A stretch of 64,000 nucleotides of DNA from Leucobacter luti (lineage in GTDB: Bacteria > Actinomycetota > Actinomycetes > Actinomycetales > Microbacteriaceae). Positions 35,988 through 44,695 of the stretch are shown piece by piece. Below the pieces are notes generated by a model. The model was not told the DNA's origin, searched no databases, and saw only the letters and a list, made by a program, of their open reading frames with translations. The position numbers and the translations under genes are program-made. The stretch covers positions 1 through 64,000 of the forward strand of contig NZ_SHKI01000003.1 in NCBI RefSeq assembly GCF_004217175.1, written 5' to 3'. Each line of letters starts with the position of its first letter. The first letter of the stretch is position 1.

Positions 35988-36599
35988 TCAGGCGGGTGAG
36001 GTGGGCGGAGCGGCGGGATCTGTGGGGCGCGCCGGATCGTCGTGGCCGGCAAGCGGCTCGGCCGGGACTGGCTCGACGCGCACTGAGGTTGAGGTGATCG
36101 TCTGCACGACGCGCACGGCGACGCCGCGCGGGATCGGAGCCTCGGCCGACGCCGCGAGCGACACGCGCTCGCCGTGGCGGGTGATCGCGACCTCGCCGAG
36201 GCCACCGGCCGGAATTGCCAGTACTACGGCGCCGACGCTGCCCACAATGTCGTCGCCGCTGAGCGCCGTCGTCGATTCGGCGCCGCGGATCATGCGCGTC
36301 AGCCACCAGGCGGCCGTGCCGCCGAGAAGGCCGGCGAGCCCACCGACCACGGCCGCGACCGGCGTCGCCATCCCGGCGCCGACCGCGGCGAACGAGGTGA
36401 AGCCAAAGATCGCGGTGAACGCCGCGATGGTGGTGAGGCTCAGCGGGCCGTCGCCGAAGTCGAATGCATCGAAGATGCCGTCGAGGATGAGTGAGAGCAG
36501 CAGGAGCACCGCTCCGATGATCCCGATCAGGAGAAACACGCCGCCGGCGAGCACTGAACCGTCGATGAGCCGGTCGAGCCAGTTCATGATGCCGTCCAC
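35988..36599 (-). CDS. NfeD-like membrane protein with C-terminal OB-fold
   Basis: The 203-residue protein has a short N-terminal amphipathic region, about four membrane helices (residues 17-115) and a C-terminal beta-rich segment (about 125-180: DDIVGSVGAVVLAIPAGGLG, then RGVAVRVVQTITSTSVRVEP) that fits the NfeD OB-fold. NfeD proteins act with flotillins at membrane microdomains; this short type lacks the serine-protease domain of long NfeD. The GTG start has GGAGG 5 bases upstream. First gene of the nfeD-flotillin-PH operon. Confidence 0.85.
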   Translation of the reverse strand: MDGIMNWLDRLIDGSVLAGGVFLLIGIIGAVLLLLSLILDGIFDAFDFGDGPLSLTTIAAFTAIFGFTSFAAVGAGMATPVAAVVGGLAGLLGGTAAWWLTRMIRGAESTTALSGDDIVGSVGAVVLAIPAGGLGEVAITRHGERVSLAASAEAPIPRGVAVRVVQTITSTSVRVEPVPAEPLAGHDDPARPTDPAAPPTSPA

Positions 36600-36712
36600 G
36601 GACGCCTCCGTTCATATTCTTCGTTACTGGGAGCGTAGCAAGCCTGAGCCGCCAGGCGTACTCGGTGTGCACAGTGGAACAGCGGCGGGACACCCGGCGT
36701 CCCGGAAGTGGC

Positions 36713-36735
36713 GGCCGCACGGGAGTGGTGCGGCC
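36713..36735 (-). terminator. Hairpin after the fused ABC transporter gene
   Basis: GGCCGCAC and GTGCGGCC close a 7-base loop 9 bases beyond the stop codon at 36744. No T-tract is present, so this is a probable, not certain, terminator. Confidence 0.45.
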
Positions 36736-36743
36736 ACCGGTCG

Positions 36744-39515
36744 TCACGGGAGCCGGGGCACCGCGGCGATGAGTTCTCGGCCGTACGCGGACGCGGGCGC
36801 GGCAAAGAAATCGCGCCCGGCCGACTCGACGATCGCGCCGGAGCGCATCACGATCACGCGATCGCACAGCTCGTGGACCACGGCGAGGTCGTGCGAGACG
36901 AGCAGGAGAGTGAGCCCGAGCTCACGCTGCAGCTCGCGCAACAGCTCGATGATGCTCGCCTGAACACCAACATCGAGGGCGCTCGTCGGTTCGTCGGCGA
37001 CGAGCACGCGCGGCTCGACGGCGAGCGCACGCGCGAGGGCGACCCGCTGCCGTTGCCCGCCGGAGAGCTCGTGCGGATACGCTGCGGCGAGCGCCGGGTC
37101 GAGGCGAACCCGCTCAAGCAGTTCGCTGATCCGTGCGGCAGCCTCGGTGCGCGGCACCGTGCGGTGCACGCGCAGGAGTTCGCCGAGTGTCTGCCCGACC
37201 GTGCGGCGCGGGTTGAGGGACGAGTACGGATCCTGCGGCATGAGCTGGATCGCGCGGAGCTGCGCCGGAGTGCGGCGGCGGCCCAGCTCGACGCCCGCGA
37301 AGCTGAGTGTCCCGCCGGCGAGGCCGAGCTGTCCGGCGACGGCGCGCGCCAGGGTGGTCTTGCCGGAACCAGACTCACCAACGATTCCGAGCGCGGCCCC
37401 CGCGGGGATAGCGAATGCCGCGTCGCGCACCGCGACGGCGCGGCCGTAAGCGATGCTCGCGTCACGCAGCTCGAGCACAGGGGCGGGCGCGGGGCTGCCG
37501 GGCGGGAGGTGCGAATCGGGTGCCTGATCAGACCCGAGCCGCGGATCGGGTGCCGGGGCGGGAGCGGTTGCCTGCCCGGTTGCGAGCAGCGACCCCACTT
37601 CGGGCGCAGGATCAGTTTCGGGCGGCCGCCCGGCGGTGGGCGCCGGATCAGTGTCGGTCGCGGCGGGGGGCCGGTCGGCGGCGGCGTCGCCCACGAGGCT
37701 CGGGAGCCGCGGCACCGCCGCGAGGAGCCCCCGGGTGTAGTCGCTGCGCGGCGCGCGCACGAGGGCTGCGGTTTCACCGGTCTCGACGACGCGGCCGCGG
37801 TGCATCACCACCACGTCGTCGCACAGTCCGGCAACCACGGCGAGGTCGTGGCTCACGAACACGAGGGTGAGCCCGCGAGTGCGCCGCAGCTCGTCGAGCA
37901 GCGCGAGCACGCCCCGCTGCACGGTGACGTCGAGCGCCGTGGTCGGCTCGTCGCACAGCAGCACCGCCGGGTCCCCGGCGAGCGCGAGCGCGATCACCAC
38001 GCGCTGGCGCTGGCCGCCGGAGAGCTGGTGCGGGTACGAGCGGGCGATGCGCTCGATGTCCGGGAGCTGCACCGCGGCGAGCAGCTCGCGCACGCGCCCG
38101 GCGGGGTCGCTCCCTGCTGCCCCGCGGACGGCTCCCGCCGCGACCGCCTCCCGCAGCTGCGTGCCCACGCGAGTGAGCGGGTCGAGCGCGGTGAGCGGAT
38201 CCTGGAACACCATGCCAACCCTGCCGCCGACGGCGAGTTCTCCGGCGGTGATCGTCACGCCGGTTGGTGGCATGCCGAGCAGCGCGCGCAGCGTGAGGCT
38301 CTTGCCGGATCCGGACTCGCCCACGATCCCGAGGGCCGCGCCGGGCGCGACATCGAGATCGAGGTCCGCGACGAGCGGTGCGGCAGGCTCCCCCGCGGCA
38401 CTGCTCCCCGAGGCGACGATCCGCAGCCCGCGCACGCGCACGGCGCCCGCGGGCAGCACCGCCGCGGGCTCAGCGCCCGCAGACCCGATGCTTCCGGGGC
38501 TGGCGCTTCCGGGGCTTGCACTTCCGGCGCTGGCACTTCCGGGGCTGACACTTCCAGGCCCGGCGCCCGCGGGATCGGCACCCGCCGGCCCGGACACGAC
38601 CGCGGACGCTCGCCCGCGCCGACGCGTGCCCGCACGCTGGCTCGCGCTCGCGCCCGTGCGCCGGGCCGCGCCACCGCGCGGAGCGCGCCGCGGACGCACG
38701 CCCACCCGCAGCGCGTCGCCGATCCCGTCGCCAAGCAGGGAGAGCGCGATCCCGGTCACCACCACGGCGAGACCCGGGAACGTTGGGAGCCACCAGTGCG
38801 TGGTGACGAACTGCTGCGCGTCAGCGATCATCGTGCCCCAGTCCGGGGTGGGCGGTTGGATCCCAAGCCCGAGGTATCCGAGCGTCACAATCGCCACCAT
38901 GATGAGCACGATCTCGGTGGCGAGCAGCACGATCGCCTGCGGCAGCACGTTCGGCAGCACGTGCCGCAGCAGCACCCGCGTGTGCGAGAGCCCACCGCCG
39001 CGCGCGGCCTGCACCCAGCCCGACTCGCGCAGCGCCGCGGTCATGGCGCGCAGCACGCGCGCGTATCCGACCCAGCCGACCAGCGCGAACGCGATCACGA
39101 TCCCGCCGGGTCCCGCGCCGACGGCGAAGACGATCGCGATCACGAGCACATAGAACGGGAACGCGATCACGGTGTCGGTGACCCGCGACGCCACCCAGTC
39201 GGTCGCGCCACCGAAGTACCCCGAGATCATGCCAACGGTGACGCCGATCACGAACGGCGCGAGCGCGGCGATCGCAGCGAGCCCAAGATCGGTGCGCGCG
39301 GCGAACAGCATCCGCGAGAGCACGTCGCGCCCGAGCTGGTCGGTGCCGAACCAGTGCTCCGGGGACGGCGGCAGGAGGCCGCCCGTCAGATCCTGCGCTG
39401 CCGGATCTGCCGGGGCGAGCGCGGGAGCGAACACCGCCACGGCGACGAGCGCCGCGGTGAGGATCGCGCCGGCCACGAACGCCGGCGAGGCGAGTGCCCG
39501 GCGCCACGCATTCAT
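36744..39515 (-). CDS. Peptide-type ABC transporter: DppC permease fused to two ATPases (DppD-DppF)
   Basis: One 923-residue polypeptide combines three proteins that are normally separate. Residues 1 to about 278 are a DppC-type permease with about six helices, HWFGTDQLGRDVLSR and the EAA loop ESGWVQAARGGGLSHTRVLL. A linker with repeated PGSASPGSASPGS units (about 280-352) leads to ATPase 1: Walker A GESGSGKS near 402, LSGGQRQRVVIAL, LLCDEPTTALDVT. A second linker (about 600-665) leads to ATPase 2: GESGSGKTTLA near 715, LSGGQRQRVALARAL, LVADEPTSALDVG. All catalytic motifs are intact. It would pair with the DppB-type permease whose gene overlaps by 4 bases, making a transporter of two instead of four cytoplasmic/membrane chains. 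DppD-DppF fusions are common; the additional permease fusion is rarer. Confidence 0.93.
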   Translation of the reverse strand: MNAWRRALASPAFVAGAILTAALVAVAVFAPALAPADPAAQDLTGGLLPPSPEHWFGTDQLGRDVLSRMLFAARTDLGLAAIAALAPFVIGVTVGMISGYFGGATDWVASRVTDTVIAFPFYVLVIAIVFAVGAGPGGIVIAFALVGWVGYARVLRAMTAALRESGWVQAARGGGLSHTRVLLRHVLPNVLPQAIVLLATEIVLIMVAIVTLGYLGLGIQPPTPDWGTMIADAQQFVTTHWWLPTFPGLAVVVTGIALSLLGDGIGDALRVGVRPRRAPRGGAARRTGASASQRAGTRRRGRASAVVSGPAGADPAGAGPGSVSPGSASAGSASPGSASPGSIGSAGAEPAAVLPAGAVRVRGLRIVASGSSAAGEPAAPLVADLDLDVAPGAALGIVGESGSGKSLTLRALLGMPPTGVTITAGELAVGGRVGMVFQDPLTALDPLTRVGTQLREAVAAGAVRGAAGSDPAGRVRELLAAVQLPDIERIARSYPHQLSGGQRQRVVIALALAGDPAVLLCDEPTTALDVTVQRGVLALLDELRRTRGLTLVFVSHDLAVVAGLCDDVVVMHRGRVVETGETAALVRAPRSDYTRGLLAAVPRLPSLVGDAAADRPPAATDTDPAPTAGRPPETDPAPEVGSLLATGQATAPAPAPDPRLGSDQAPDSHLPPGSPAPAPVLELRDASIAYGRAVAVRDAAFAIPAGAALGIVGESGSGKTTLARAVAGQLGLAGGTLSFAGVELGRRRTPAQLRAIQLMPQDPYSSLNPRRTVGQTLGELLRVHRTVPRTEAAARISELLERVRLDPALAAAYPHELSGGQRQRVALARALAVEPRVLVADEPTSALDVGVQASIIELLRELQRELGLTLLLVSHDLAVVHELCDRVIVMRSGAIVESAGRDFFAAPASAYGRELIAAVPRLP
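38488..38562. repeat. 15-base tandem repeat encoding the permease-ATPase linker
   Basis: About five 15-base units related to CTTCCGGGGCTGGCA lie in the linker of the fused transporter and encode GSASP-type pentapeptides on the minus strand. Because the unit is a multiple of three, copy number can change without breaking the frame. Confidence 0.75.
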
Positions 39516-40525
39516 CGCGCAGCCCCGTCCGTCGAGGTCACCGCGGCGACCGCCATGGCGTCCGCCACGCGCAGGCGCGGGTCGAGGGCCGCGGCGAGCA
39601 CGCCGGCGAGGGTGGTCACAAGCACCACAAGGATCGCGCAGTACAGGGCCACGCCCTGCACCACGGGAAAGTCGCGCGTGCCGATCGATTGGAAGAGCAG
39701 GGTACCCACCCCGTTAATGCCAAACACCTTTTCGACCACGAGTGTCCCGCCGATCAGGTAGGCGGTGTTGACGCTCAGCAGGGTCAGCGTCGGCAGGGCG
39801 GCGCCGCGGAGCACGTGGCGGAACAGGATCCGGCGCTCCGGGATCCTGGCGGCCCGCAGCGTGGTGACGTAGTCGGCGGCGAGCACCTCGATCAACTGCG
39901 CGCGCAGGGAGCGAATCAGCGGGGGCGCCATCCCCAGCGCGACCGCCAGCGCCGGGAGGAACAGGCTGCGCAGCGGCTCCCCCGGCCCCGTCCCCACACC
40001 GCCCACGGGGAACCAGCGCAGTTGCACACCAAAGACCACAATGAGCAGGAGGCCCACCCAGAACAGCGGCATCCCCATCCCCACGGCGGGGATCACACGC
40101 ACCACGTGGTCGATCCAGCCGTCCTGCCGCAGCGCCGCCGCGACGGCGAGCGGCACCGCGATCAGCACCGCGAGCACCACGGCGAGCACCACGATGCCAA
40201 GGCTGACCGGGGCCTTCGCCAGAATCAGCTCGCGGGTGGAGACCCCCGTGACCAGCGAGTCACCCGTGTCGAAGCGGGTCACGAGCCCCCACATGAAGTC
40301 GGTGAACTGCTGCCAGAGCGGCAGGTCGAGGCCGAGCTTCGCGCGCAGGTCGGCAACCGCCTCGGGGGTGGCGCGCTCGCCGAGGATCATCGCCGCCGGA
40401 TCGCCAGGCACCATGCGCAGCAGGAAGAACACCGCGACGACGACGCCGAGCATCACCGGCAGCACGCGCGCGAGCACGCGTCCCACCGCGCGCAGCGCCG
40501 CGCGCCCCGCTGTCGCTTCCCTCAC
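39512..40525 (-). CDS. Peptide-type ABC transporter permease (DppB-like)
   Basis: The 337-residue protein has the DppB pattern: a first helix (VLARVLPVMLGVVVAVFFLL), a periplasmic-side region RMVPGDPAAMILGERATPE, five further helices, and the EAA loop VLAADYVTTLRAARIPERRI that contacts the ATPase. It forms the second half of the membrane channel with the permease domain of the fused downstream gene, which its 3' end overlaps by ATGA. The solute-binding protein gene lies 46 bases upstream. Confidence 0.94.
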   Translation of the reverse strand: MREATAGRAALRAVGRVLARVLPVMLGVVVAVFFLLRMVPGDPAAMILGERATPEAVADLRAKLGLDLPLWQQFTDFMWGLVTRFDTGDSLVTGVSTRELILAKAPVSLGIVVLAVVLAVLIAVPLAVAAALRQDGWIDHVVRVIPAVGMGMPLFWVGLLLIVVFGVQLRWFPVGGVGTGPGEPLRSLFLPALAVALGMAPPLIRSLRAQLIEVLAADYVTTLRAARIPERRILFRHVLRGAALPTLTLLSVNTAYLIGGTLVVEKVFGINGVGTLLFQSIGTRDFPVVQGVALYCAILVVLVTTLAGVLAAALDPRLRVADAMAVAAVTSTDGAAR

Positions 40526-40571
40526 CGTTGTACCCTAACCTCCCCCGCCCCCGCACACGCGGGCGGCGCAC

Positions 40572-42149
40572 CTACGCGGCCGGAGCCAACCAGGCGTCCT
40601 GGAACAGCACGCTGCCGTTTGGCAGCACCGTGAATCCGTGCACCTCGCTCGTCGTCGCCTTGAGGTTCGACGGGAAGAAGAGCGGCACGTAGGGCACGTC
40701 GTCCGCGAGGATCTGCTGAATCTCGGCGTAGATCTCCGTGCGCTCCGGCCCCTCCGGGGTGGTGCGGCCCTCGTGCATCAGCTCCGTGACGCGATCGTTC
40801 GTGTAGTGCGTCCAGTACGACTTGCTGAACCCCTCGGGATCCGCCTGGAACGTGATGAAGCCGTTCGGGTCGGGCGCGTCTGACTGGCCGCTATTGAGCA
40901 TAAAGTCGAAGTCGTACGCGAAGAATCGCTCGCGGAACACCGCGATGTCGAGCTGCTCGATCTCGACGTCAATGCCAATCTTGCCGAGCGACTCCTGCAG
41001 GATCTGCGCGATCTGGGCGCGCTGGGCGTTGCCGCTCGCGAGCAGCAGGGTGGTCGAGAAACCGTCGGGGTACGCCGACTTCGCGAGCTCCGCCTTCGCC
41101 GCCTCGAGGTCGAACTCGAGCGGTTCGACGGTGTCGTTCGCCGAGTCGGTGATCGTGGGCGGGAGCAGGGCGTTCGCCACCTCGGCGGTATCGAAGGTCG
41201 TGGCCGCGGTGATCCCCTCCCGGTCGATTGCGTGTGCGATCGCGCGGCGCACGTTCCGGTCGGCGAACTCCTCGCGCTGCGTGTTGAAGAACACCTGCTC
41301 GGTGGACCAGCCAGGGGTCTGCGAGAGCTCAGTGTCTGCGGCCGCGGCCACCTCGGCAGCGTTGGCCGCCGGAACCGTGTCGATGGCGTCGATCTGCCCG
41401 GCTGCGAGCTGCTGCCGCAGTTGCGTGTCGTCCGCGATCACCCGGTAGACGAGTCCGTCGAGGTAGGGCTTGCCCTCCTGCCAGTAGTGCTCGTTCTTCA
41501 CGAAGCTGAGATCCCCGTTCGGGTCCCACTCGGAGAGCACGAACGGCCCGGTGCCAACGGGCTGGGCGAAGAATTCCTCCTCGCTCGCCCCGCCGAAGTC
41601 GGCGGGGAAGATCCCGTTCGAGAAGCTCGCGAGCTCCGAGATGAACGGCGTGTACGGCTCGGTGAGCGTGATCGTCACCTCGCGGTCGCCGCTCGCAGCA
41701 ATGTCGGCGATCGGTGCCGTGAGCGGGAGCGGGCCGCCGACCTCGCGGTGCCGGTTCAGCGAGAACACCACGTCGGCCGGAGTCACCTCCGAGCCGTCGG
41801 AGAACTGCAGGCCGTCACGCAGCGTGAACACGTACTCGGTCCCGGCGTCGTCGACCGCGAAGTCCGCGAGCCAGGGCACGATCGTGCCGGTCTCGTCGAA
41901 GCTGACGAGCGGCTCGAAGATCTTGTCGATCGCGAACGCGTTGTTCGCGGTGATCTGCTGGTTGAGGTCGAGGTCGTTCGCCGAAGCCGCGCGGCCGAAG
42001 GTGAGCGTGCCGCCCGCGACCGGCGTGGCAGTCTCGCCGCCGGCGTCTGGCGCGGCCCCGCCTGAGCAGGCGGAGAGCAGGAGTGCGGCCGCGAGTGCCG
42101 TCGCGGCGGCGGCGAGGCGGCGGCGCCTCGGTGCGGGTGCAGTGTTCAC
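40572..42149 (-). CDS. Peptide/opine-type ABC transporter solute-binding lipoprotein
   Basis: The 525-residue protein starts with a lipoprotein signal (basic MNTAPAPRRRRLAAAATALA, lipobox LSACSGG with Cys near residue 28) and is a family 5 extracellular solute-binding protein: KIFEPLVSF, VFTLRDGLQFSDGSEVTPAD, VGTGPFVLSEWD, VRRAIAHAIDREGI and a long C-terminal lobe. It captures substrate outside the membrane and delivers it to the DppB/fused permease. The GTG start has AAAGGA 6 bases upstream. The amidohydrolase gene precedes it by 94 bases on the same strand. Confidence 0.94.
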   Translation of the reverse strand: MNTAPAPRRRRLAAAATALAAALLLSACSGGAAPDAGGETATPVAGGTLTFGRAASANDLDLNQQITANNAFAIDKIFEPLVSFDETGTIVPWLADFAVDDAGTEYVFTLRDGLQFSDGSEVTPADVVFSLNRHREVGGPLPLTAPIADIAASGDREVTITLTEPYTPFISELASFSNGIFPADFGGASEEEFFAQPVGTGPFVLSEWDPNGDLSFVKNEHYWQEGKPYLDGLVYRVIADDTQLRQQLAAGQIDAIDTVPAANAAEVAAAADTELSQTPGWSTEQVFFNTQREEFADRNVRRAIAHAIDREGITAATTFDTAEVANALLPPTITDSANDTVEPLEFDLEAAKAELAKSAYPDGFSTTLLLASGNAQRAQIAQILQESLGKIGIDVEIEQLDIAVFRERFFAYDFDFMLNSGQSDAPDPNGFITFQADPEGFSKSYWTHYTNDRVTELMHEGRTTPEGPERTEIYAEIQQILADDVPYVPLFFPSNLKATTSEVHGFTVLPNGSVLFQDAWLAPAA

Positions 42150-42243
42150 TTCGGGTCCTTTCGGGCGGTGGTCTGTGGCGAGTGCGATGGGTCTGGGGCG
42201 GGGCTGGGACGGCGCGGGCGCCGGGGGCTACGTGCGCTGGGGG

Positions 42244-43749
42244 CTACGTGCGCTGGGCCGGATCGCGCCGGGCTTGGCCGCCCGGTGTCGAGTCGCGCCG
42301 AGCCGAGTCAGTCGGGGGCGCGGCGCTCGGGCGCGGATCGCTCGGGTGCGGATCGCTCGGGCTCGGATCGCTCGGGTGCGGATCCGCCGCGTCCGGAAGC
42401 AGTTCGCGGGGGTCGAGCAGCACGCCCGCTCTGAGCACGCGGACCACAGCACCCTGGTCGGAGAGCGCGCCGGGCTCCCGCGGGTCCCGGCGCAGCAGCA
42501 CGGCGTCGGCCAGCGCGCCGGGCGCGAGGGTTCCCGCGGTCGAGGCGGCGCGGCTGGCTTCGGCTGGGCCGGCTGCAGCGGTGTCGGATCCTGCACCGCC
42601 AAATCCTGCACCGCCGGTTTCGGCGCCGCCGGGCTCGGTGCCGCCGGGCTCGGTGCCGCCGGGCTCGGTGCCGCCGGCCGCCCGCGCGAGGAGCGCGGCC
42701 CCGTTCCGGGTCGCGGCGAGGAGCGCCTCCGCGGGATCCAGCCCCGCGGCCACGAGCGCGTCGAACTCCAGCGGAGCGCTGCCGTGCTGGTCAGGAGTGC
42801 CGGAGTCGGTGCCGAGCGCGATCGGCAGGCCGGCGTCCCGCGCGATCCGCACCGCGTTCGGGTGCGCAGCGACCGCCTCGGCGACGCGCGCGTCGAACGC
42901 TGCGGGCAGCTTTCCGGCTGCGATCATGCGCCGCACCAGGTGATAGATCCGGAGTGTTGGCACGAGGGTGAGCCCGGCGGCCGCGGCCCGAGCCGCCTGG
43001 TCGGGGGTGAGAAAGATCCCGTGCTCGATGCTCGTGGCGCCCGCGTCGATCGCGTCGTCGATTGCGGCACCGCCCCAGGCGTGCACCATGACCCCGGCCC
43101 CGGCGTCGCCGGCGCGGCGCACCGCGTCGCGCACCTCGGCCGCGGTGAAGATTGGGTCGAGCCCTGCCCCGGCCGGGGCGGCCACGCCCGCCGTGCCAAC
43201 GAGTTTGACCCACTGCGCGCCGGCCCCGAGCACCGTGTCAACGGCCCGGTCAAGGCCGCCGGCGGCCTCGGCGGCGGCGTGGTCGAGCATCCGCACCGAG
43301 AGCTGAACGGCAGGGCGGCGGGTCGCGGGCACCGCGGCGAGCGCGGCGGAGGTCAGGCCGCCCGCGTCGCGCACCGAGGTGATCCCGGCAGCGAGGGTGC
43401 GGGCGAGGCCCGCGGCGGTCGCCGCGCGGGTGCCGGCGTCCCCCAGCAGCTCGCGGTCGGCGGCATCGAACGCGTGCCAGGAGGCGTGCACGTGCGCGTC
43501 GACAATGCCGGGGATCACCCAGAGGCCGGTGCCGTCGAAGTCGGCGGCTCCGGCGGCGCGGGGTCCCGCAGCTTCCGGGCCCGTCCACTCCACGGCCGGT
43601 TGGCCCTCAAGGAACCGCCCCGCGGACCACGCGAGTGTGGCCGGCGCGGCAAAGTCTCCGGTCGGGCTCATCACCCGAGCGCCCCGAATCACCCCCGCTG
43701 CGGTGAGCCCGCCGTGGGCGCGCGCAGCCGCCGTCGATCCCTGGTCCAT
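42244..43749 (-). CDS. Amidohydrolase-superfamily metal-dependent hydrolase
   Basis: The 501-residue protein has the amidohydrolase barrel: the metal-binding H-x-H strand GIVDAHVHASWH, GITSVRDAGG, later VMVHAWGG and SIEHGIFL histidines, and a final Asp in IALGTDSGTPDQ. It resembles imidazolonepropionase-like/Xaa-Pro dipeptidase-type hydrolases that act on amide or peptide bonds. The C-terminal third carries two runs of 15-base tandem repeats, encoding GGTEP units and D-P-S-P/H-P-S units, so the tail is disordered and of variable length. No ribosome binding site precedes the ATG; TAGCCT lies 6 bases upstream (possible leaderless start). It heads the operon with the binding protein and transporter, so it probably acts on the imported compound. 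Confidence 0.85.
   Translation of the reverse strand: MDQGSTAAARAHGGLTAAGVIRGARVMSPTGDFAAPATLAWSAGRFLEGQPAVEWTGPEAAGPRAAGAADFDGTGLWVIPGIVDAHVHASWHAFDAADRELLGDAGTRAATAAGLARTLAAGITSVRDAGGLTSAALAAVPATRRPAVQLSVRMLDHAAAEAAGGLDRAVDTVLGAGAQWVKLVGTAGVAAPAGAGLDPIFTAAEVRDAVRRAGDAGAGVMVHAWGGAAIDDAIDAGATSIEHGIFLTPDQAARAAAAGLTLVPTLRIYHLVRRMIAAGKLPAAFDARVAEAVAAHPNAVRIARDAGLPIALGTDSGTPDQHGSAPLEFDALVAAGLDPAEALLAATRNGAALLARAAGGTEPGGTEPGGTEPGGAETGGAGFGGAGSDTAAAGPAEASRAASTAGTLAPGALADAVLLRRDPREPGALSDQGAVVRVLRAGVLLDPRELLPDAADPHPSDPSPSDPHPSDPRPSAAPPTDSARRDSTPGGQARRDPAQRT
42338..42400. repeat. 15-base tandem repeat at the amidohydrolase C-terminus
   Basis: About four units related to GGATCGCTCGGGTGC, encoding repeated D-P-S/H-P-S-type residues. 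A second 15-base repeat in the same gene, near 42623-42670 (unit GGCTCGGTGCCGCCG, three near-perfect copies), encodes GTEPG. Confidence 0.8.
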
Positions 43750-43859
43750 GTGATTAGGCTAGACAGTGTAGATCAAATAGACCACTTCTGCTCGGGGTCG
43801 CTGAACCATGCCTCCCCAGCGCGGCGGAACTGCACCCCCGCAGCGGGTACCATGGGAGG

Positions 43860-44225
43860 GTGTCAAGCTCCACCACTCCTCAGCCCACGCGCTCGACCAC
43901 CCCATTGGTCCTCGTCCGCGGCCTCTTCCAGCTCGTCGCCATCGTGGCGATCACCGTGTGGGGGTTCATCTCCTGGCCGCTCCCGTTCCCCGGGATCCTC
44001 ACCGGGCTCGGGCTGCTCGCGCTGTCGGTGCTGCTCTGGGCGCTGTTCCTGTCGCCGCGGCCCGTGCTGCACGTGGACCACTTCGCTGAGGCGCTGTTCG
44101 AGCTGCTGTTGCTCGCCGCCGCGGTTGGGGCGCTCCTGAGCCTCGGGATCTTCTGGCTCTGGCCGGCGCTGTACGGTGTGGCTGGCGCGGTCATCGGCTA
44201 CCTCGCCTCGCGCCGCGGCCGCTAG
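43860..44225 (+). CDS. Small membrane protein, YrdB/DUF2568 type
   Basis: The 121-residue protein has four predicted membrane helices: LVLVRGLFQLVAIVAITVWG, GILTGLGLLALSVLLWALFL, the helix around ALFELLLLAAAVGALLSLGI and ALYGVAGAVIGYLA. The central motif SPRPVLHVDHFAEALFELLL is typical of YrdB/DUF2568 proteins, whose function is unknown. GGGAGG directly abuts the GTG, so it cannot act as a normal ribosome binding site; TACCAT 6 bases upstream suggests a leaderless transcript. The gene is divergent from the amidohydrolase operon. Confidence 0.75.
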   Translation: MSSSTTPQPTRSTTPLVLVRGLFQLVAIVAITVWGFISWPLPFPGILTGLGLLALSVLLWALFLSPRPVLHVDHFAEALFELLLLAAAVGALLSLGIFWLWPALYGVAGAVIGYLASRRGR

Positions 44226-44384
44226 TCCGTAGGGCTCGGCCGGCGCTCGCGGAGCCGCGCGGAGCGCTGCACGGCCGCCGCTTGGACTCCCCTCGGCCCG
44301 ACCCGGCGGTCGGCCGCCGCCTGTCCTCCAGCCGACCGTCGCGCGGCGGTCAGCCGCCGGACCGGCCCTGTGGCCCACACCTTG

Positions 44385-44474
44385 GCGCGCACAGATCCGA
44401 CCCGTTGCACCAGGTCCGCCCCGCTCCGCCGTGCGAGCATCGGGTCGGATGTGACGCAAGGGGTCGGACTTGCG
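44385..44474. repeat. 90-base hairpin-bearing repeat, copy 1
   Basis: Begins GCGCGCACAGATCCGACCC and ends GGTCGGACTTGCG. ATCCGACCC (44395-44403) pairs with GGGTCGGAT (44442-44450). A further GGGTCGGA near 44461-44468 could compete for the same arm. About 90% identical to the copy at 44606. Confidence 0.8.
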
Positions 44475-44605
44475 GGGGCCGGGTCGGGCCTGCCCACACG
44501 CGCCCCGAACGCTGCGCGCCGCGCCTGCGCCACACACTCCGCTACCGGCGCCGGGCCCGCGCAAGCGCTCGGCCTACGCATCTGACCCGCCCACGCACCC
44601 GCCCG

Positions 44606-44695
44606 GCGCGCATAGATCCGACCCGTTGCACCAGGTCCGCCCCGCTCCGCCAGGCGAGAACCGGGTCGGATGTGGCGCAAGGGGTCGGATCTGCG
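44606..44695. repeat. 90-base hairpin-bearing repeat, copy 2
   Basis: Same orientation and layout as copy 1: arm ATCCGACCC near 44616-44624, arm GGGTCGGAT near 44663-44671, and a competing GGGTCGGAT near 44682-44690. Differences from copy 1 cluster in the loop between the arms. Confidence 0.8.

Noticed and set aside
36708-39761. 1017-codon open frame on the plus strand opposite the fused transporter
   Set aside because: It is a shadow of the strongly supported minus-strand gene; its translation is His/Arg/Asp-rich low complexity without any domain, typical of antisense frames in high-GC DNA.
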